Source: Halichoerus grypus
Taxonomy: Eukaryota > Chordata > Mammalia > Carnivora > Phocidae
Direction: 5' to 3'
Assembly: GCF_964656455.1 (NCBI RefSeq)
Contig: NC_135719.1
Location: 10,395,163-10,459,162 of the forward strand
DNA length: 64,000 nucleotides
The notes beneath the pieces are model-generated. The model made no database searches, was not told where the DNA came from, and worked only from the letters and a program-made list of their open reading frames with translations. Positions within the stretch are counted from its first letter, which is position 1; the number at the start of each line of letters is the position of its first letter. This document shows, one piece after another, positions 1 through 10,719 of the stretch. The position numbers and the translations under genes are program-made.

Positions 1-205
1 TTTCTCAGAGGTCAGTCCTAGGCTCACTTTCCCTTCTTACTCTACATGCCCTCCCTGGGAAAATCTTCACTATATCCATGGCTTCAACCACCACCTGTGA
101 AGACAAGGACTCTCGAATCTCCACCCACATCTAGATCTCTCTCCTGACTTACAGGTCTCTGAGAGATCTGTCCTTTGCTTACCTTTCTTACCATAAACCA
201 ATGTT
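1..205 (+). repeat. L2 LINE fragment (part 1)
   Basis: This stretch reads like the 3' part of an L2 element in sense orientation: a pyrimidine-rich run, a phrase about 'ccatggcttcaaccaccacct', then 'gatctctctcctgact'. The element appears to resume near position 1023 with the next part of the L2 consensus, so an old L1M tail and a short MIR/L2-like patch seem to have split it. It is cut by the window edge. The family call is from memory of the consensus. Confidence 0.6.
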
Positions 206-224
206 TCAAAGCTAGTGTTGATGG

Positions 225-867
225 AGGTGGTAGAGTGGGCAAGAGGAGTGGCATTCTTTTACATTGTTTTTGGTAAGGTAAATTGAGATTCTTCCAAATC
301 CTTTGGAGGAAAATTTGGCATGTCTATCCAATTTTAAATGGGCATTCCCTTTAACCCAGAAATTCTACTTCAGAATTATCCTAAGGAAATTATCCTAAGG
401 AAATAATTGGATATGTGAATCAAAATGTATATACAAAGTATTGCTATATTGTTTGTAATATCAAAAAAAGTGGGAACCTCTTCAATTATGGAATATATGT
501 ACAATGATATACAAAACAGCCATGAAATGGTCACATGTGTTTATTTATAGACATAGACAGTTATCTCTTATAAGTTGTTAATAGAAAAGGGAAGGCTATA
601 AAACATTATAGATGTTATGACCCAATCTTATAAAAAATATGTTTATGTACATTTCATCATAAAAAGTCTGAAAAGTTATACCACAGAATGTTAACAGTTA
701 TCTCTGGGTGAATCTGATGGTGTTACTGGTAATTTTCTCTCTAATTTATTGTATTTTCTCATTGTTATTTATAACTTGCTATTTGAATATATATATGGTA
801 GGTATGCATTGCTTTTATAATTAGGAAAATCCATAAGCTTATTTTTATTTTGAAAAATAAATGAGTT
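225..867 (+). mobile_element. Old L1M 3' end
   Basis: The order of phrases matches the tail of an old mammalian L1: 'acccagaaattctacttc', a poorly preserved 'gaatat...cagccatgaaatgg' stretch, 'ttaacagttatctctgggtg', a T-rich run and a final 'gaaaaataaatgag'. It lies between the two halves of an L2 fragment, so it inserted into L2. No target-site duplication is still visible, which fits an old insertion. No reading frame survives. Confidence 0.65.
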
Positions 868-1022
868 ATTGCTTTAAAGAATATCAGAGATACTTTGGAA
901 AAATAATCTGTCCATGTATTAAAATTGTTGAAAGGAAGTCTATCTAGAACTCAGACTTTTCTCTCATGTGTTCTAGTTTATTTTACTCAACAAATGTTTA
1001 TTGAGTCTCTATGATGTGCCAC

Positions 1023-1545
1023 CACTTTATCCAACTGCTTATTGACCATTCCTACCTGGATGTCTCACCTGCTCCTGAAGTCAGTATGTCTAAAACTAAA
1101 TGTACCCTCATATCTGTCTCCTCCTATGTTCCCAGTCTCAGTTATACAGGATCCCCACCAAAATAAGTGGGAAATCTGGGAGTCATCATGAGGCCTCCAC
1201 GTACCTCACCCACCACATTTAGTAATGTACAAATCCTATAGCTTCACTATTCTTTACAATCTCTCTCCTCTTCTCCATTTCCTGTTCAACAGAACTGGTT
1301 AAAGTCCCTAATCCTTGTTTCCTTGGATTGCTGCAGTTGTCTCTTATACTCCCAGAGCATTCTATTCATAAAATCCTAAAAGCACACTGCCATGCTTTTG
1401 CTTAGATCACTCCTTCTTCTCCCTACTCCTCTTCTTCCTCCTACCTTGTCCTCCAGGAAACTGGCCAGTCAACTTTCAAGACCTGGGTCAAATGTCACCT
1501 TCTAATATTTCTGTTAGAACTGGCAGATCTTTCCCTTGTGGTCCC
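1023..1545 (+). repeat. L2 LINE fragment (part 2)
   Basis: Typical L2 3' phrases appear in order: 'tacctggatgtctcacctgc', 'gtctaaaactaaatgtaccc', 'gggagtcatcatgag', a passage about the second-to-last coding exon-like stretch, and 'ctttcaagacctgggtcaaatgtcacct'. This continues the L2 that begins at the window start. The frame is broken throughout and no functional protein remains. The bases just before it (about 975-1022) look like a separate short MIR/L2-type patch. Confidence 0.65.
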
Positions 1546-1693
1546 TATTGGAAAACCCCAAATAGGCCTCCTAATAATGATGGTAATGGTTAACATTGAT
1601 TGAGCTTTCACTGTAGGCCAACCACCATTAAAAATGCTTCATATGTTTTAACTCATTCAATACTTGCAACAACCCAATAAGATATATGCTTTT

Positions 1694-2431
1694 TTTTTTT
1701 AAATTTTTTTATTGTTATGTTAATCCCCATACATTACATCATTAGTTTTAGATATAGTGTTCCATGATTCATTGTTTGTGCATAACACCCAGTGCTCCAT
1801 GCAGAACATGCCCTCCTCAATACCCATCACCAGGCTAACCCATCCTCCCACCCCCCTCCCCTCTAGAACCCTCAGTTTGTTTTTCAGAGTCCATCGTCTC
1901 TCATGGTTCTTCTCCCCCTCCGATTTCCCCCCCTTCATTCTTCCCCTCCTGCTACGTTCTTCTTCTTCTTTTTTTCTTTCTTAACATATATTGCATTATT
2001 TGTTTCAGAGGTACAGATCTGAGATTCAACAGTCTTGCACAATTCACAGCGCTTACCAGAACACATACCCTCCCCAGTGTCCATCACCCAGTCACCCCAT
2101 CCCTCCCACCCCACCCCCCACTCCAGCAACCCTCAGTTTGTTTCCTGAGATTAAGAATTCCTCATATCAGTGAGGTCATATGATACATGTCTTTCTCTGT
2201 TTGACTTATTTCGCTCAGCATAATACCCTCCAGTTCCATCCACGTCATTGCAAAGGGCAAGATCTTATTCCTTTTGATGGCTGCATAATATTCCATTGTA
2301 TATATATACCACATCTTCTTTATCCATTCATCTGTCGATGGACATCTTGGCTCTTTCCACAGTTTGGCTATTGTGGACATTGCTGCTATAAACATCGGGG
2401 TGCACATAGCCTTTCGGGTCCCTACTTTTGT
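1694..2431 (-). mobile_element. Young 5'-truncated carnivoran L1
   Basis: A perfect 17-bp target-site duplication, ataagatatatgctttt, lies at 1677-1693 and 2432-2448. The poly-T at the left end is the poly-A tail of a minus-strand L1. Read on the minus strand, it holds the last 80 or so codons of ORF2, then a two-module 3' UTR with G-rich tracts, and ends with the arctoid-type tail around 1701-1760. The insertion point on the minus strand reads AAT/AAAA, close to the L1 endonuclease preference. The 738-bp body is strongly truncated at its 5' end, so it cannot move by itself. Confidence 0.93.
2162..2431 (-). pseudogene. L1 ORF2 C-terminal remnant
   Basis: The minus strand encodes the end of an L1 ORF2 protein: residues such as MFIAAMSTIAKLW, a PSTDEWIKKMWYIYTMEYY stretch, and a C-terminus ending MTSLI. 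It matches the C-terminus of the plus-strand copy at 4589-4822 with only a few changes. There is no endonuclease or reverse-transcriptase domain because the element is truncated. It is a dead fragment and not a host gene. Confidence 0.9.
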
Positions 2432-2595
2432 ATAAGATATATGCTTTTATTATCTACATTTAATAAAGAAAACTGAAAGGTAAAGAAACTGAAGTTCAGA
2501 AAGCTTAATTAATTTGCCAAAGGTCAAACAACCCATAAATGGCAAAGCTAGGACTTGAATCCAATCTGGCTTGAGAGCCTGCATCCTTACGTCTA

Positions 2596-3245
2596 AGAGT
2601 GGTCATATACACACGTGTCCTTAACCCATACTTTATTATAGCATGACATCTTACCATATATTTCTTTTTCTATCAATACCTGTGGCTCCATGCAAAGGCT
2701 ACACAGACAACCTCAATAAAGGTGTGCTGACCAATTGATTAATTAACCAATCTTTCTGAAATGGGACATCTAAACCAAAGGGAATTAGCATAATTTAAAC
2801 ATTTTTGTTGCTTGTTTTGTTTATATCTGGATGAGCTCCAAGGTCCTTTTTATTCTTAGAATATGATAGTGTTTTGTTCTCCCTTGTTTCTTGCTTAATA
2901 AGCTAGATCTTACCTCATGATAAAGAAAACATCTAGAGAAGAGTCAACTGATCCAGCTCATGCGCACTGAGTGTAATGGAACTTGACCAAAAAATGGTGG
3001 AGATGATCTTTGTGGAAAATGCAATACTCTTAGAAAAATGGTAAAAGCTGACTCTCAATTTATCTGAGAAAGACTAAGAAACCTTACTCAAGGCATTGTG
3101 TAAAAATGGCATCTCTCTTTGTGAATATTTGGAAGAAAACTATAAAACCATTAAGTGAACACCCACCACTTCAGAGTTCTATAGGTACTAAAGATGGTTC
3201 AATGGTCCTCAGGAGTCAGGTTCACATCCTGTCCGTCCTATCATC
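2596..3245. other. Unassigned, possible L2 tail
   Basis: No coding potential. Around 2620-2750, a phrase near 'caataaaggtgtgctgacc' resembles the extreme end of L2, but the match is weak. The rest, up to the start of the L1 duplication at 3246, is AT-rich with no repeat family I can name. Confidence 0.3.
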
Positions 3246-3265
3246 TAGATGTCTTTTAAACCCTT

Positions 3266-4822
3266 AAGGAGTCAATCCCATTTACAATTGCACCCAAAAC
3301 CATAAGATACCTAGGAATAAATCTAACCAAAGAGGCAAAGGATCTGTACTCAGAAAACTATAAAATACTCATGAAAGAAATTGAGGAAGACACAAAGAAA
3401 TGGAAAAACGTTCCATGCTCATGGATTGGAAGAACAAATATTGTGAAGATGTCAGTGCTACCTAGAGCAATCTACACATTCAACGCAATCCCTATCAAAA
3501 TACCATCCACTTTTTTCAAAGAAATGGAATAAATAATCTTCAAATTTGTATGGAACCAGAAAAGACCCTGAATAGCCAGAGGAATGTTGAAAAAGAAAAG
3601 CAAAGCTGGCGGCATCACAATTCCAGACTTCAAGCTCTATTACAAAGCTGTCATCATCAAGACAGTATGGTACTGGCACAAAAACAGGCACATAGATCAA
3701 TGGAACGGAATAGAGAGCCCAGAAATGGACCCTCAACTCCGTGATCAACTAATCTTCGACAAAACAGGAAAGAATGTCCAATGGAAAAAAAGACAGTCTC
3801 TTCAACAAATGGTGTTGGGAAAATAGGACAGCCACATGCAGAAGAAACTGCACCATTTCCTTACACCACACACAAAAATAGACTCCAAATGGTTGAAAGA
3901 CCTCAATGTGAGACAGGAGTCCATCAAAATCCTAAAGGAGAACACAGGCAGCAACCTCTTCGACCTCAGCCACAGCAACTTCTTCCTAGAAACATTGCCA
4001 AAGGCAAGGGAAGCAAGGGCAAAAATGAACTATTGGGACTTCATCAAGATAAAAAGCTTTTGCATAGCGAAAGAAACAGTCAACAAAACCAAAAGACAAC
4101 CGACAGAATGGGAGAAGATATTTGCAAATGACATATCAGATAAAGGGCTAGTGTCCAAAATCTCTAAAGAACTTCTTAAACTCAACACCCAAAGAACAAA
4201 TGATCCAATCAAGAAATGGGCAGAAGACATGAACAGACATTTCAGCAAAGAAGACATCCAAATGGCCAACAGACACATGAAAAAGTGCTCAACATCACTC
4301 GGCATCAGGGAAATCCAAATCAAAACCTCAATGAGATACCACCTCACACCAGTCAGAATGGCTAAAATTAACAAGTCAGGAAACGACAGATGTTGGCAGG
4401 GATGTGGAGAAAGGGGAACCCTCCTACACTGTTGGTGGGAAGGCAAGCTGGTGCAGCCACTCTGGGAAACAGTATGGAGATTCCTCAAAAAGTTGAAAAT
4501 AGAGCTACCATATGATCCAGCAATTGCACTACTGGGTATTTACCCCAAAGGTACAAATGGAGGGATCTGAAGGGGTACATGCACCCCGATGTTTATAGCA
4601 GCAATGTCCACAATAGCCAAACTATGGAGAGAGCCAAGATGTCCATCAACAGATGAATGGATAAAGAAGATGTGGTATATATATACCATGGAATATTATG
4701 CAGCCATCAAAAGGAATGAAATCTTGCCATTTGCAATGACGTGGATGGAACTGGAGGGTATTATGCTGGGCGAAATAAGTCAATCAGAGAAAGACATGTA
4801 TCGTATGACCTCACTGATATGA
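3266..4822 (+). pseudogene. L1 ORF2 C-terminal half, four stops
   Basis: The reading frame starting at 3266 stays in register for about 519 codons without a frameshift. In-frame stop codons sit at 3530-3532 (TAA), 3569-3571 (TGA), 3824-3826 (TAG) and 4568-4570 (TGA), before the natural end at 4820-4822. Conserved ORF2 landmarks are visible: the YLGINLT box, [13 protein letters not shown], and a C-terminal cysteine motif at 4391-4444 of the form C-X3-C-X7-H-X4-then Gly, where Cys is usual. The endonuclease and reverse-transcriptase catalytic core are absent. ORF2 provides nicking and reverse transcription for L1 mobility; this copy cannot. Several shorter open frames on both strands in this interval are its pieces or shadows. 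Confidence 0.92.
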
Positions 4823-5268
4823 GGAATTCTTAATCTCAGGAAACAAACTGAGGGTTGCTGGAGTGGTGGGGGGTGGGAGGGATGGGGTGGCTGGGTGATA
4901 GACATTGGGGAGGGTATGTGCTATGGTGAGCACTGTGAATTGTGTAAGATTGTTGAATCACAGATCTGTACCTCTGAAACAAATACTATTATATGTTAAA
5001 AAAAAAAAGAAGATAGCAGGAAGGGAAAAATGAAGGGGGGGAAATCGGAGGGGGAGACGAACCATGAGAGGCTGTGGACTCTGAGAAACAAACTGAGGGT
5101 TCCAGAGGGGAGGGGGGTGGGAGGATGGGTTAGCCCGGTGATGGGTATTAAAGAGGGCACGTACTGCATGGAGAACTGGGTGTTATACGCAAACAATGAA
5201 TCATGGAACACTACATCAAAAACTAATGATGTAATGTATGGTGATTAACATAACATAATAAAAAAAAA
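4823..5268 (+). repeat. L1 3' UTR with two related modules
   Basis: Module 1 starts near 4837 (aggaaacaaactgagggtt) and carries a G-rich tract at about 4863-4889. It ends in an internal A-run at 4998-5008. Module 2 starts near 5083 (gagaaacaaactgagggtt), carries a second G-rich tract at about 5104-5126, and ends in the real tail. The two share the same opening phrase, G-tract position and following 'gtgat.g.cattggggag'/'gtgatgggtattaaagag' logic, so one looks like a diverged duplicate of the other. The minus-strand L1 at 1694-2431 has the same arrangement. Confidence 0.75.
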
Positions 5269-5329
5269 TAGATGTCTTTTAAACCCTTCCTTCCTTGGAG
5301 TTGTTACCTCCTGAATGCAGGCCTGGCAA

Positions 5330-5825
5330 CCACCTACTCATTGGTGCTTTTCCTTTGTGCGGCCTGCACGCTGCACACAGTGCTTCTGAAACACAATCAT
5401 CTCATGTGATGCCCCTTCCTCAAATCTATGATGTCTACTTATTGTCCCAAGGGTAAAAGTCATATGCTGTTGCCAGGTCCCTACAGTGGCTGCCATTCTG
5501 CCTCAGTGACACCTGACTCCACCTTTTGCTTCCGCTAGTCACTAGTCCACCATATGAAAAGGGCTGCCATTCCCTGGATATTAGGCTTTCTCTGCCTGGA
5601 ATGTCATTTACTCTTCTTTACTTAGTTTTCAAGATCCAACTATAATTTCTCTACATCTTCAAGGAATTTCTTTTGTTTAGTTACACATTTTCTCCACTAT
5701 GTTCCCATAATTCGTTCTGTGTTTGGACCTTAATTACCTGTTCACTTGATTACCTCCTTAGAATATGACTTACTTGAGGTCAGAGCCAATCTTATTTTTT
5801 ACTTTTGTCTTAGAGCCTTGTGAAC
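5330..5825 (+). repeat. Probable L2 fragment
   Basis: Phrases such as 'ctctgcctggaatgtcattt', 'caagatccaact' and 'gacttacttgaggtcagagc' are in the order expected for the 3' half of L2 in sense orientation, but divergence is high. No reading frame survives. It could instead be another old LINE. Confidence 0.45.
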
Positions 5826-5985
5826 TAGTGCTTCTCAGACTTCAACGTGCACACAAATCACCTGAGATCTTGTAAAATGCAGATTCTGATTTAGCAGGTC
5901 TTTCACGGGGCCAAGTCAGAATTTCTAACAAGCTCCCTGAAGAATGCCAACACTGTTGGCCCCTGGATCACACTTAGAATAAATA
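5826..5985 (+). repeat. MER5A-type hAT MITE
   Basis: Key phrases are 'cttctcagacttcaacgtgc', 'aatcacctgagatcttgt', 'gattctgatttagcagg', 'atttctaacaagctccc' and 'cccctggatcacactt', in the order of MER5A. This is a short non-autonomous DNA transposon of the hAT-Charlie group and has no coding capacity. Another MER5A-like copy, in the opposite orientation, lies at 62265-62665. Confidence 0.78.
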
Positions 5986-6639
5986 GCAGGGAGGTGTATT
6001 TGGGGAAGTTACTTTTTTAGTGAACGAACCAAAAGAAAAAAAAAAGCCAAAAATTAAACATATTGTCAAATTATGTTCTGCTTTATTTTAAACTTTTTTA
6101 AAATAAATGATTAACATTTTCATTCTATGTGTCAGTATATTTTTATAGCTTAACATTTCCTCACATTTTAATATTGTTAAATTTTTTTCTCCTTTAAAAT
6201 TTCCCCCTCTTAAAATTAAATTTAGGATTTGTTTCAACCAGGACCAATACTACATAAGTCTGTTATGACAATGGGGCAAAATTTAAATCTTGAAATATAA
6301 TTCATTTTTGAAAAAACATTTTTGTAGATACTAACAGCCCTATTTTAACCACAGCCAATACTGCATAGAATCACAATACAGTGGGGTAAAGTGTACCTTC
6401 AGAAGTTAATCAGTGTTTACAGGGCATTCCCTCACAATGTTCTTGGTTATGTTTTGAACGAGTGTTTTTTAAAGAAAGAGTTGAGTTGGACTTTAAAGAT
6501 GAGTACTTGCTTTTCTTCAGTCACTTGCTACTCCTGTTAATATTTATTTTACAGGTATGCCACACAAAGCAATTAGCTCACTACAATTTGGCTTATTTGT
6601 GCTCAAACTTAGCATTTCCACATTCTTTCCCCCTAAAGT
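5986..6639. other. AT-rich unique sequence
   Basis: Long A/T runs and no repeat family or gene that I recognise. An open frame from 6462 runs into the L1 and SINEC region downstream and has no recognisable domain; I treat it as chance. Confidence 0.4.
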
Positions 6640-7110
6640 TAAGAAACAAAATAAACAAGCAAAGGGGGGAAAAAAGAGAGAGAGGGAGGAAGACCAAGCA
6701 ACAGACTCTCCTTTTTAAAAAGATTTTATTTATTTATTTGAGAGAGCAAGCACAGAGAGATAGTGAGAGGGAGAAGCAGACTCCCCACTGAACACAGAGC
6801 CCAATGTGGGGCTCAATCCCTGAGATGGTGACCTGAGCCAAAGGCAGACGCTTAACAGACTGAGCACCCAGATGCTCCCAAGCAACAGACTCTTAACTAC
6901 AGAGAACAACTGATGGTCACCAGAGGGGAGGTGGGGGGGGGGGGCAGTTGTTAAACAGGTAATAGGGATTAAAGAGGGCACTTGTCATGATGAGCACTGG
7001 GTGATGTATGGAAATGTTGAATCATTATATTGTACACCTGAAACTAATAATACACTATATGTTAACTAATTGGAATGTAAATAAAAACTTAAAAATAAAT
7101 AAAAATAAAT
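6640..7110 (+). mobile_element. L1 3' end interrupted by a SINEC
   Basis: The part after the SINEC reads 'cttaactacagagaacaact', 'gatggtcaccagagggga', a 12-base G run (6933-6944), 'gagcactgggtgatgtatgg' and 'acacctgaaactaataatac', followed by an A-rich tail: an L1 3' UTR end in sense orientation. The upstream part, before 6694, joins it once the SINEC and one target copy are removed. Confidence 0.75.
6710..6877 (-). mobile_element. SINEC (Can-SINE) inside an L1 tail
   Basis: A 16-bp duplication, ccaagcaacagactct, flanks it at 6694-6709 and 6878-6893. On the minus strand the tRNA-like head lies at the right end, and the A-rich/TTTA tail lies at the left (agattttatttatttatttg). It is a Pol III-type SINE with no protein. 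The duplicated target is L1 sequence, so the SINE came after the L1. Confidence 0.93.
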
Positions 7111-9140
7111 TTTAAAAAGAGGGAAAAAAAGTAAAACAAGAGAAAAGATGAAATTCAGTACTATATACCTGGAAAGGGTCTATGGACATTTCCCACCAAT
7201 GCTGAGTATTTTACTCACTGTCAACATCTCTACCTTAGAAACCAAATAAAAATGCACAGATGAATCAACTAGATCACAAAAAATTCAGATCTATTGCCAA
7301 GCATTGAATGGGATTAACAGCTGGTTATTTTGATGGCCACATTGACTAAACCAGTTCACTCTGATGCAACTCAATGAGAATCACCAATCTGATCCAATAC
7401 AACAGCAACAAAAGATTAACTCAAGATAACTCATCATTTGTCAGTCTCAGGTTTACTTTCATTGTTTGGCTTAAGAACATTGACAAACAGACTTCCTAAG
7501 TTTCATTGGAAAACCTATATAACAAGGACCCGTCAGGCTCCAAACCTCTGTGACTCAATGAATAATGTTATTATCTTCCCTGCAAGGTTTCAGTTTCCTA
7601 TTTAGATGTCATAGTCTGCTTTTGCTGCAATTTATAGGTACTTTTAATTTCAAACATGTAAAATCTTTCATCTTAAGGAGACATGCGTTATATATTTGTT
7701 TTATTGTACCTTGGGGAGCAAAACCAATGTGCATTGAAGATTCAATTAACAACAGTGAGGGTGGTGATTAAAGAGCTTCACTTGTCTGGCTGATTCATTT
7801 GATCTCTTTTCATCTAATTTCTTAGGGACTAAATGTAGCTTGAAATAAAGTTTTATTTTAAATTAGTGTTCAGTGCAACCCAGCCAAGAAAGACTGTTTT
7901 GTTTTGTTTTGTTTTGTTTTTAAATTTGTTCCCTTTGTATACAGAGAAATTCAGGATCAGCTTTCCACCAAAAGCTAGTGTGTAGAAAGATGATCAGTTG
8001 CATTACCAGATTACCTTTCACCTCACTTTAAAGTGGAAATCACAAACCAGTGATGTGTGGATTGGATCAGTGTTTAGAAACCTGAGTTAGTTGACAACAT
8101 CAACAACTGGAGAGGTTCCACATAATCTGGATTTCTGGCTTCAGTGCCAAAGGCTTTTCACTGTTTGTGTAGTTCCCACCTGATCAGTGGTACTCATTTA
8201 TGTGGGCTGCCTGGTGCCTAGAACATCTGTTCTGAAGTTTTAGGTTGTTCAAATCTTCCTGATTCCACACAGCAACCTGGGGGTGAGGGTTAGAGAATTA
8301 GAATGTGCACCAAGTACAGGACATCTAATACTCATCCATCCAATGGAAGGGCAGCAGAAGCGATGTGGCAGGGCTCCCGCCAGTAAGGAGGATGCAGAGG
8401 ATGGGAATTGTGGTGGGGAGTCCATCTGAGAAGATTTCTAAGGAGTAGCGAGGAACCTTCCTGCAAGCAAGGGGCTTAGTGCCTCGTCCCCAGGAAGGGT
8501 AGGAGGAATGAAGCAGAAACCCAATGCTACAAGTAGAGGTTCATGATGACCAAGACATAAGACCCTGGGTCTGTTGGGAAAGCAATGTGGCGGCTCATTG
8601 GTAAATGCTGGGACAACCAGATACGCCAATTGGCCAACGCTAAGTTTCAGTGACTGGTAGTCTGAGGCTGTAGTCTCCCTCTCTAATTCAGGAATTTGAA
8701 TCTAACTTCAAGGACCCGGAGAAACAGATGCACAATAATTACAGCAGGTGCTGGGACTCTGGGATGGCTGAAAGGAGGGTGAAAATATCTTGATCTCATA
8801 CTTCAATTAGATCAAAGTAATTCATTATTTGCTACTTCAACTCTTCTGCTTAATTAGCAGAAAGTTAGAAAGTATATTATTCTAAAAAAGACTTGATGTG
8901 GAAATCTCTGCAAACATGTTATGGCAGGAATATGAGACTATAAAGGATAACCCCCTTATCCACTGATGTCTATTCAACCAGTATTGGCTGAACACACACT
9001 GAAAAACCACTTTTACGTCTAAACAGGTATTAGGGTTTGAAGCCCACAGTTCTTGCCCTAGCCTCCAACTTGGTCCTCTCCATGAGAAAAATGGTCTTTT
9101 GCCTCTTGAACTCCTGAGGGTTAACTAGCCGAGAAAGGGG
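7111..9140. other. Mostly unique sequence, no gene seen
   Basis: No coding region or clear repeat family is visible over about 2 kb, apart from a short GTTTT run. Open frames here are under 70 codons and lack recognisable domains. I see nothing further. Confidence 0.45.
7896..7921. repeat. (GTTTT)5 simple repeat
   Basis: Five tandem GTTTT units followed by a short T-rich run. A simple microsatellite, possibly the remnant of a retroposon tail read from the other strand, though no body is visible next to it. Confidence 0.9.
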
Positions 9141-9159
9141 TTACTGCTTAGGCAGAGGA

Positions 9160-9420
9160 AGAGATCAGAAGGGAGATGATAAACAGGCAGCTCTTGGCTG
9201 ATAGACCTCTGGCCCCCTGCTCCTGATAGGCATCCCTAATTGATTACAGCACTCTTTCCTGCTGAGCTGGGATGAGGCCTCGGAATCCCTCCCAATACCG
9301 TGCCCCAGGAGCCAATCAATTAGGATTGACACTGGAGATGAAATTCATCTGCCCTTCTTTGATTAGGTTTTTACTGCCAAGTGTGTTGTAGAGGAAGCCA
9401 CTGAATGGGGTAGAACATCC
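9160..9420. promoter_or_regulatory. Candidate homeodomain-rich enhancer
   Basis: TAATTGATTA lies at 9237-9246, a TAAT-NN-ATTA (paired-homeodomain P2-like) arrangement. A second TAATTGAT lies on the opposite strand at 9315-9322. No repeat family was recognised in the block. The mix of A/T homeodomain cores in moderately GC-rich sequence looks enhancer-like, but this is motif reading only. Activity and conservation are unknown. Confidence 0.25.
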
Positions 9421-9734
9421 AAATCCAGGTTGAAAGCAGGCAAATTGACAAACGGAGGTTTTTATCGGAATACATTTAAGGTATTAATTTATATTTATCT
9501 CTCTTTCCATCCCACCTTTTCTATGTAGGTAGACAAGTCCCTATAATTCCTTGCCTGTGGCATTATGGTGGGGCAAAAAGTGTAAGGAGGAACAGTGCCT
9601 CCTGTCATTTGTAAAAGCTTAAACTGAATGAAAAAATTCTTTGCTATGGGTTCCAAAAAGAAGGGAGGAGGAAGCCACTTAAGCTCATTCTGGTGATAGT
9701 CCTGTAAAAGAATGTGGATGGAAGGAGAATATAG

Positions 9735-10260
9735 ATAACCTGTATCAACCAGGGTCCCAGCAGGAAGGAGATAATGCCCTCAAATTAGGGTAAAGGAAGC
9801 CCCAAGGAAGAAGGAAGTACCCCGCATGTAGTAACAGCAGAGCTGTTCTTGCCGCTTGGCCCAAAGGGATGAGGGGAGGTAATGGTTGTCAGAGCAGGAA
9901 GGAGAGGGTGGTTTCGAGAGGCTGATCTAGATAGTGTCAGTGACCATTAGTGGAGGAAGAAACCAGCTTTAGGAAGTCATGCAGGGAGGAAGCCAGGAAG
10001 GTAAATACCCCTACCTCACCCTCTTCCCTCTCTCTTCTCTCCTGCTCCGCCTTCTTGTGGCCAAAACCAATCAGAAACCAAAGGGCAAGGGAGCCCATTG
10101 TTGCTCGTGTAAGTTAACAGGGAGCAGGGTAGAAAAGGGTGGGGCACAAATCAGAAAAGCAAATAGAATGCCTCTGCCATTCCCCAAACCATTTCCTTTC
10201 AGGATTTACTCTTGCCTTCACCTGGGTGGGAAGAGTTTTGTATTGATCATGAGGGACAAG
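9735..10260 (+). repeat. Old dispersed repeat, family not named
   Basis: Phrases such as 'accagggtcccagcaggaag', 'atgcagggaggaagccagga', 'ccaatcagaaaccaaagggc' and 'aagggagccc' are ones I associate with a common, old interspersed mammalian repeat, but I cannot assign the family name with confidence. An open frame (9979-10263) crosses it without recognisable domains and is considered chance. Confidence 0.4.
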
Positions 10261-10719
10261 TGAAGCCCTATCAGCTACCATATTATTGAGGGATGCTATA
10301 AAATCAGCTGTACTTCCCGCTGAAACCTAAAACATTAGCCACTGTCAGTATTCTGCTATAAAATACTAGAGGAAAAAGGGGGGAACAGAATAAGTAACAA
10401 ATATAGCTACTATAGTCCCCAGTTTGGTAGTCGATTTTTGGTCAAATTTGGGACTCCTGTATTTGTGGTTTTCTACTCTCCTTTCCCCTACTCTTGCCAG
10501 CACTTCAGGGGGATGGAACTCTCTACTTGTTGAGGTGACTCAAACCTTAATCTCTTTAGTATCTGAGCTCTTTATGTTTTTTTTTTTTCTTGATTTTGTT
10601 CCCACAATATTCCAGTATTGAGACTTTTGGGCAAGGTAGCTCCTTGATGAGGAGCAGCAGTTCAATTTCCCTAGATAATAAGTATGCTATGAACACCTGA
10701 AGGTACAGTCCTGCTCGTC

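Larger units (their letters stand above)
1575..2595 (+). repeat. MIR SINE split by a young L1
   Basis: The left part (about 1575-1693) and right part (2432-2595) join into one MIR: a head with 'gagctttcactgtaggcca', then 'ttaactcattcaatacttgcaacaa' and, after the gap, 'aaagaaactgaagttcagaaagc', 'aggtcaaaca', 'ggacttgaatcca'. The middle is a minus-strand L1 flanked by a 17-bp duplication of MIR sequence. Removing the L1 and one duplication copy restores a continuous MIR, which is what a retrotransposition into MIR predicts. Confidence 0.8.
3266..5268 (+). mobile_element. Young 2-kb carnivoran L1, 5'-truncated
   Basis: A perfect 20-bp target-site duplication, tagatgtcttttaaaccctt, flanks the element at 3246-3265 and 5269-5288. 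The body starts inside ORF2, just at the conserved Tyr-Leu-Gly-Ile box after the reverse-transcriptase core. It runs through the ORF2 C-terminal region (stop at 4820-4822), then a 3' UTR of two related modules, and a short A-rich tail. The duplication has no mismatch, so the insertion is recent on the scale of the lineage. The missing 5' end and four internal stops make it non-autonomous. Confidence 0.95.

Noticed and set aside
3458..3748. 96-codon minus-strand open frame
   Set aside because: Antisense shadow of the same L1 ORF2 remnant.
4030..4488. 152-codon minus-strand open frame
   Set aside because: It lies antisense to the L1 ORF2 remnant on the plus strand and mirrors its codons.
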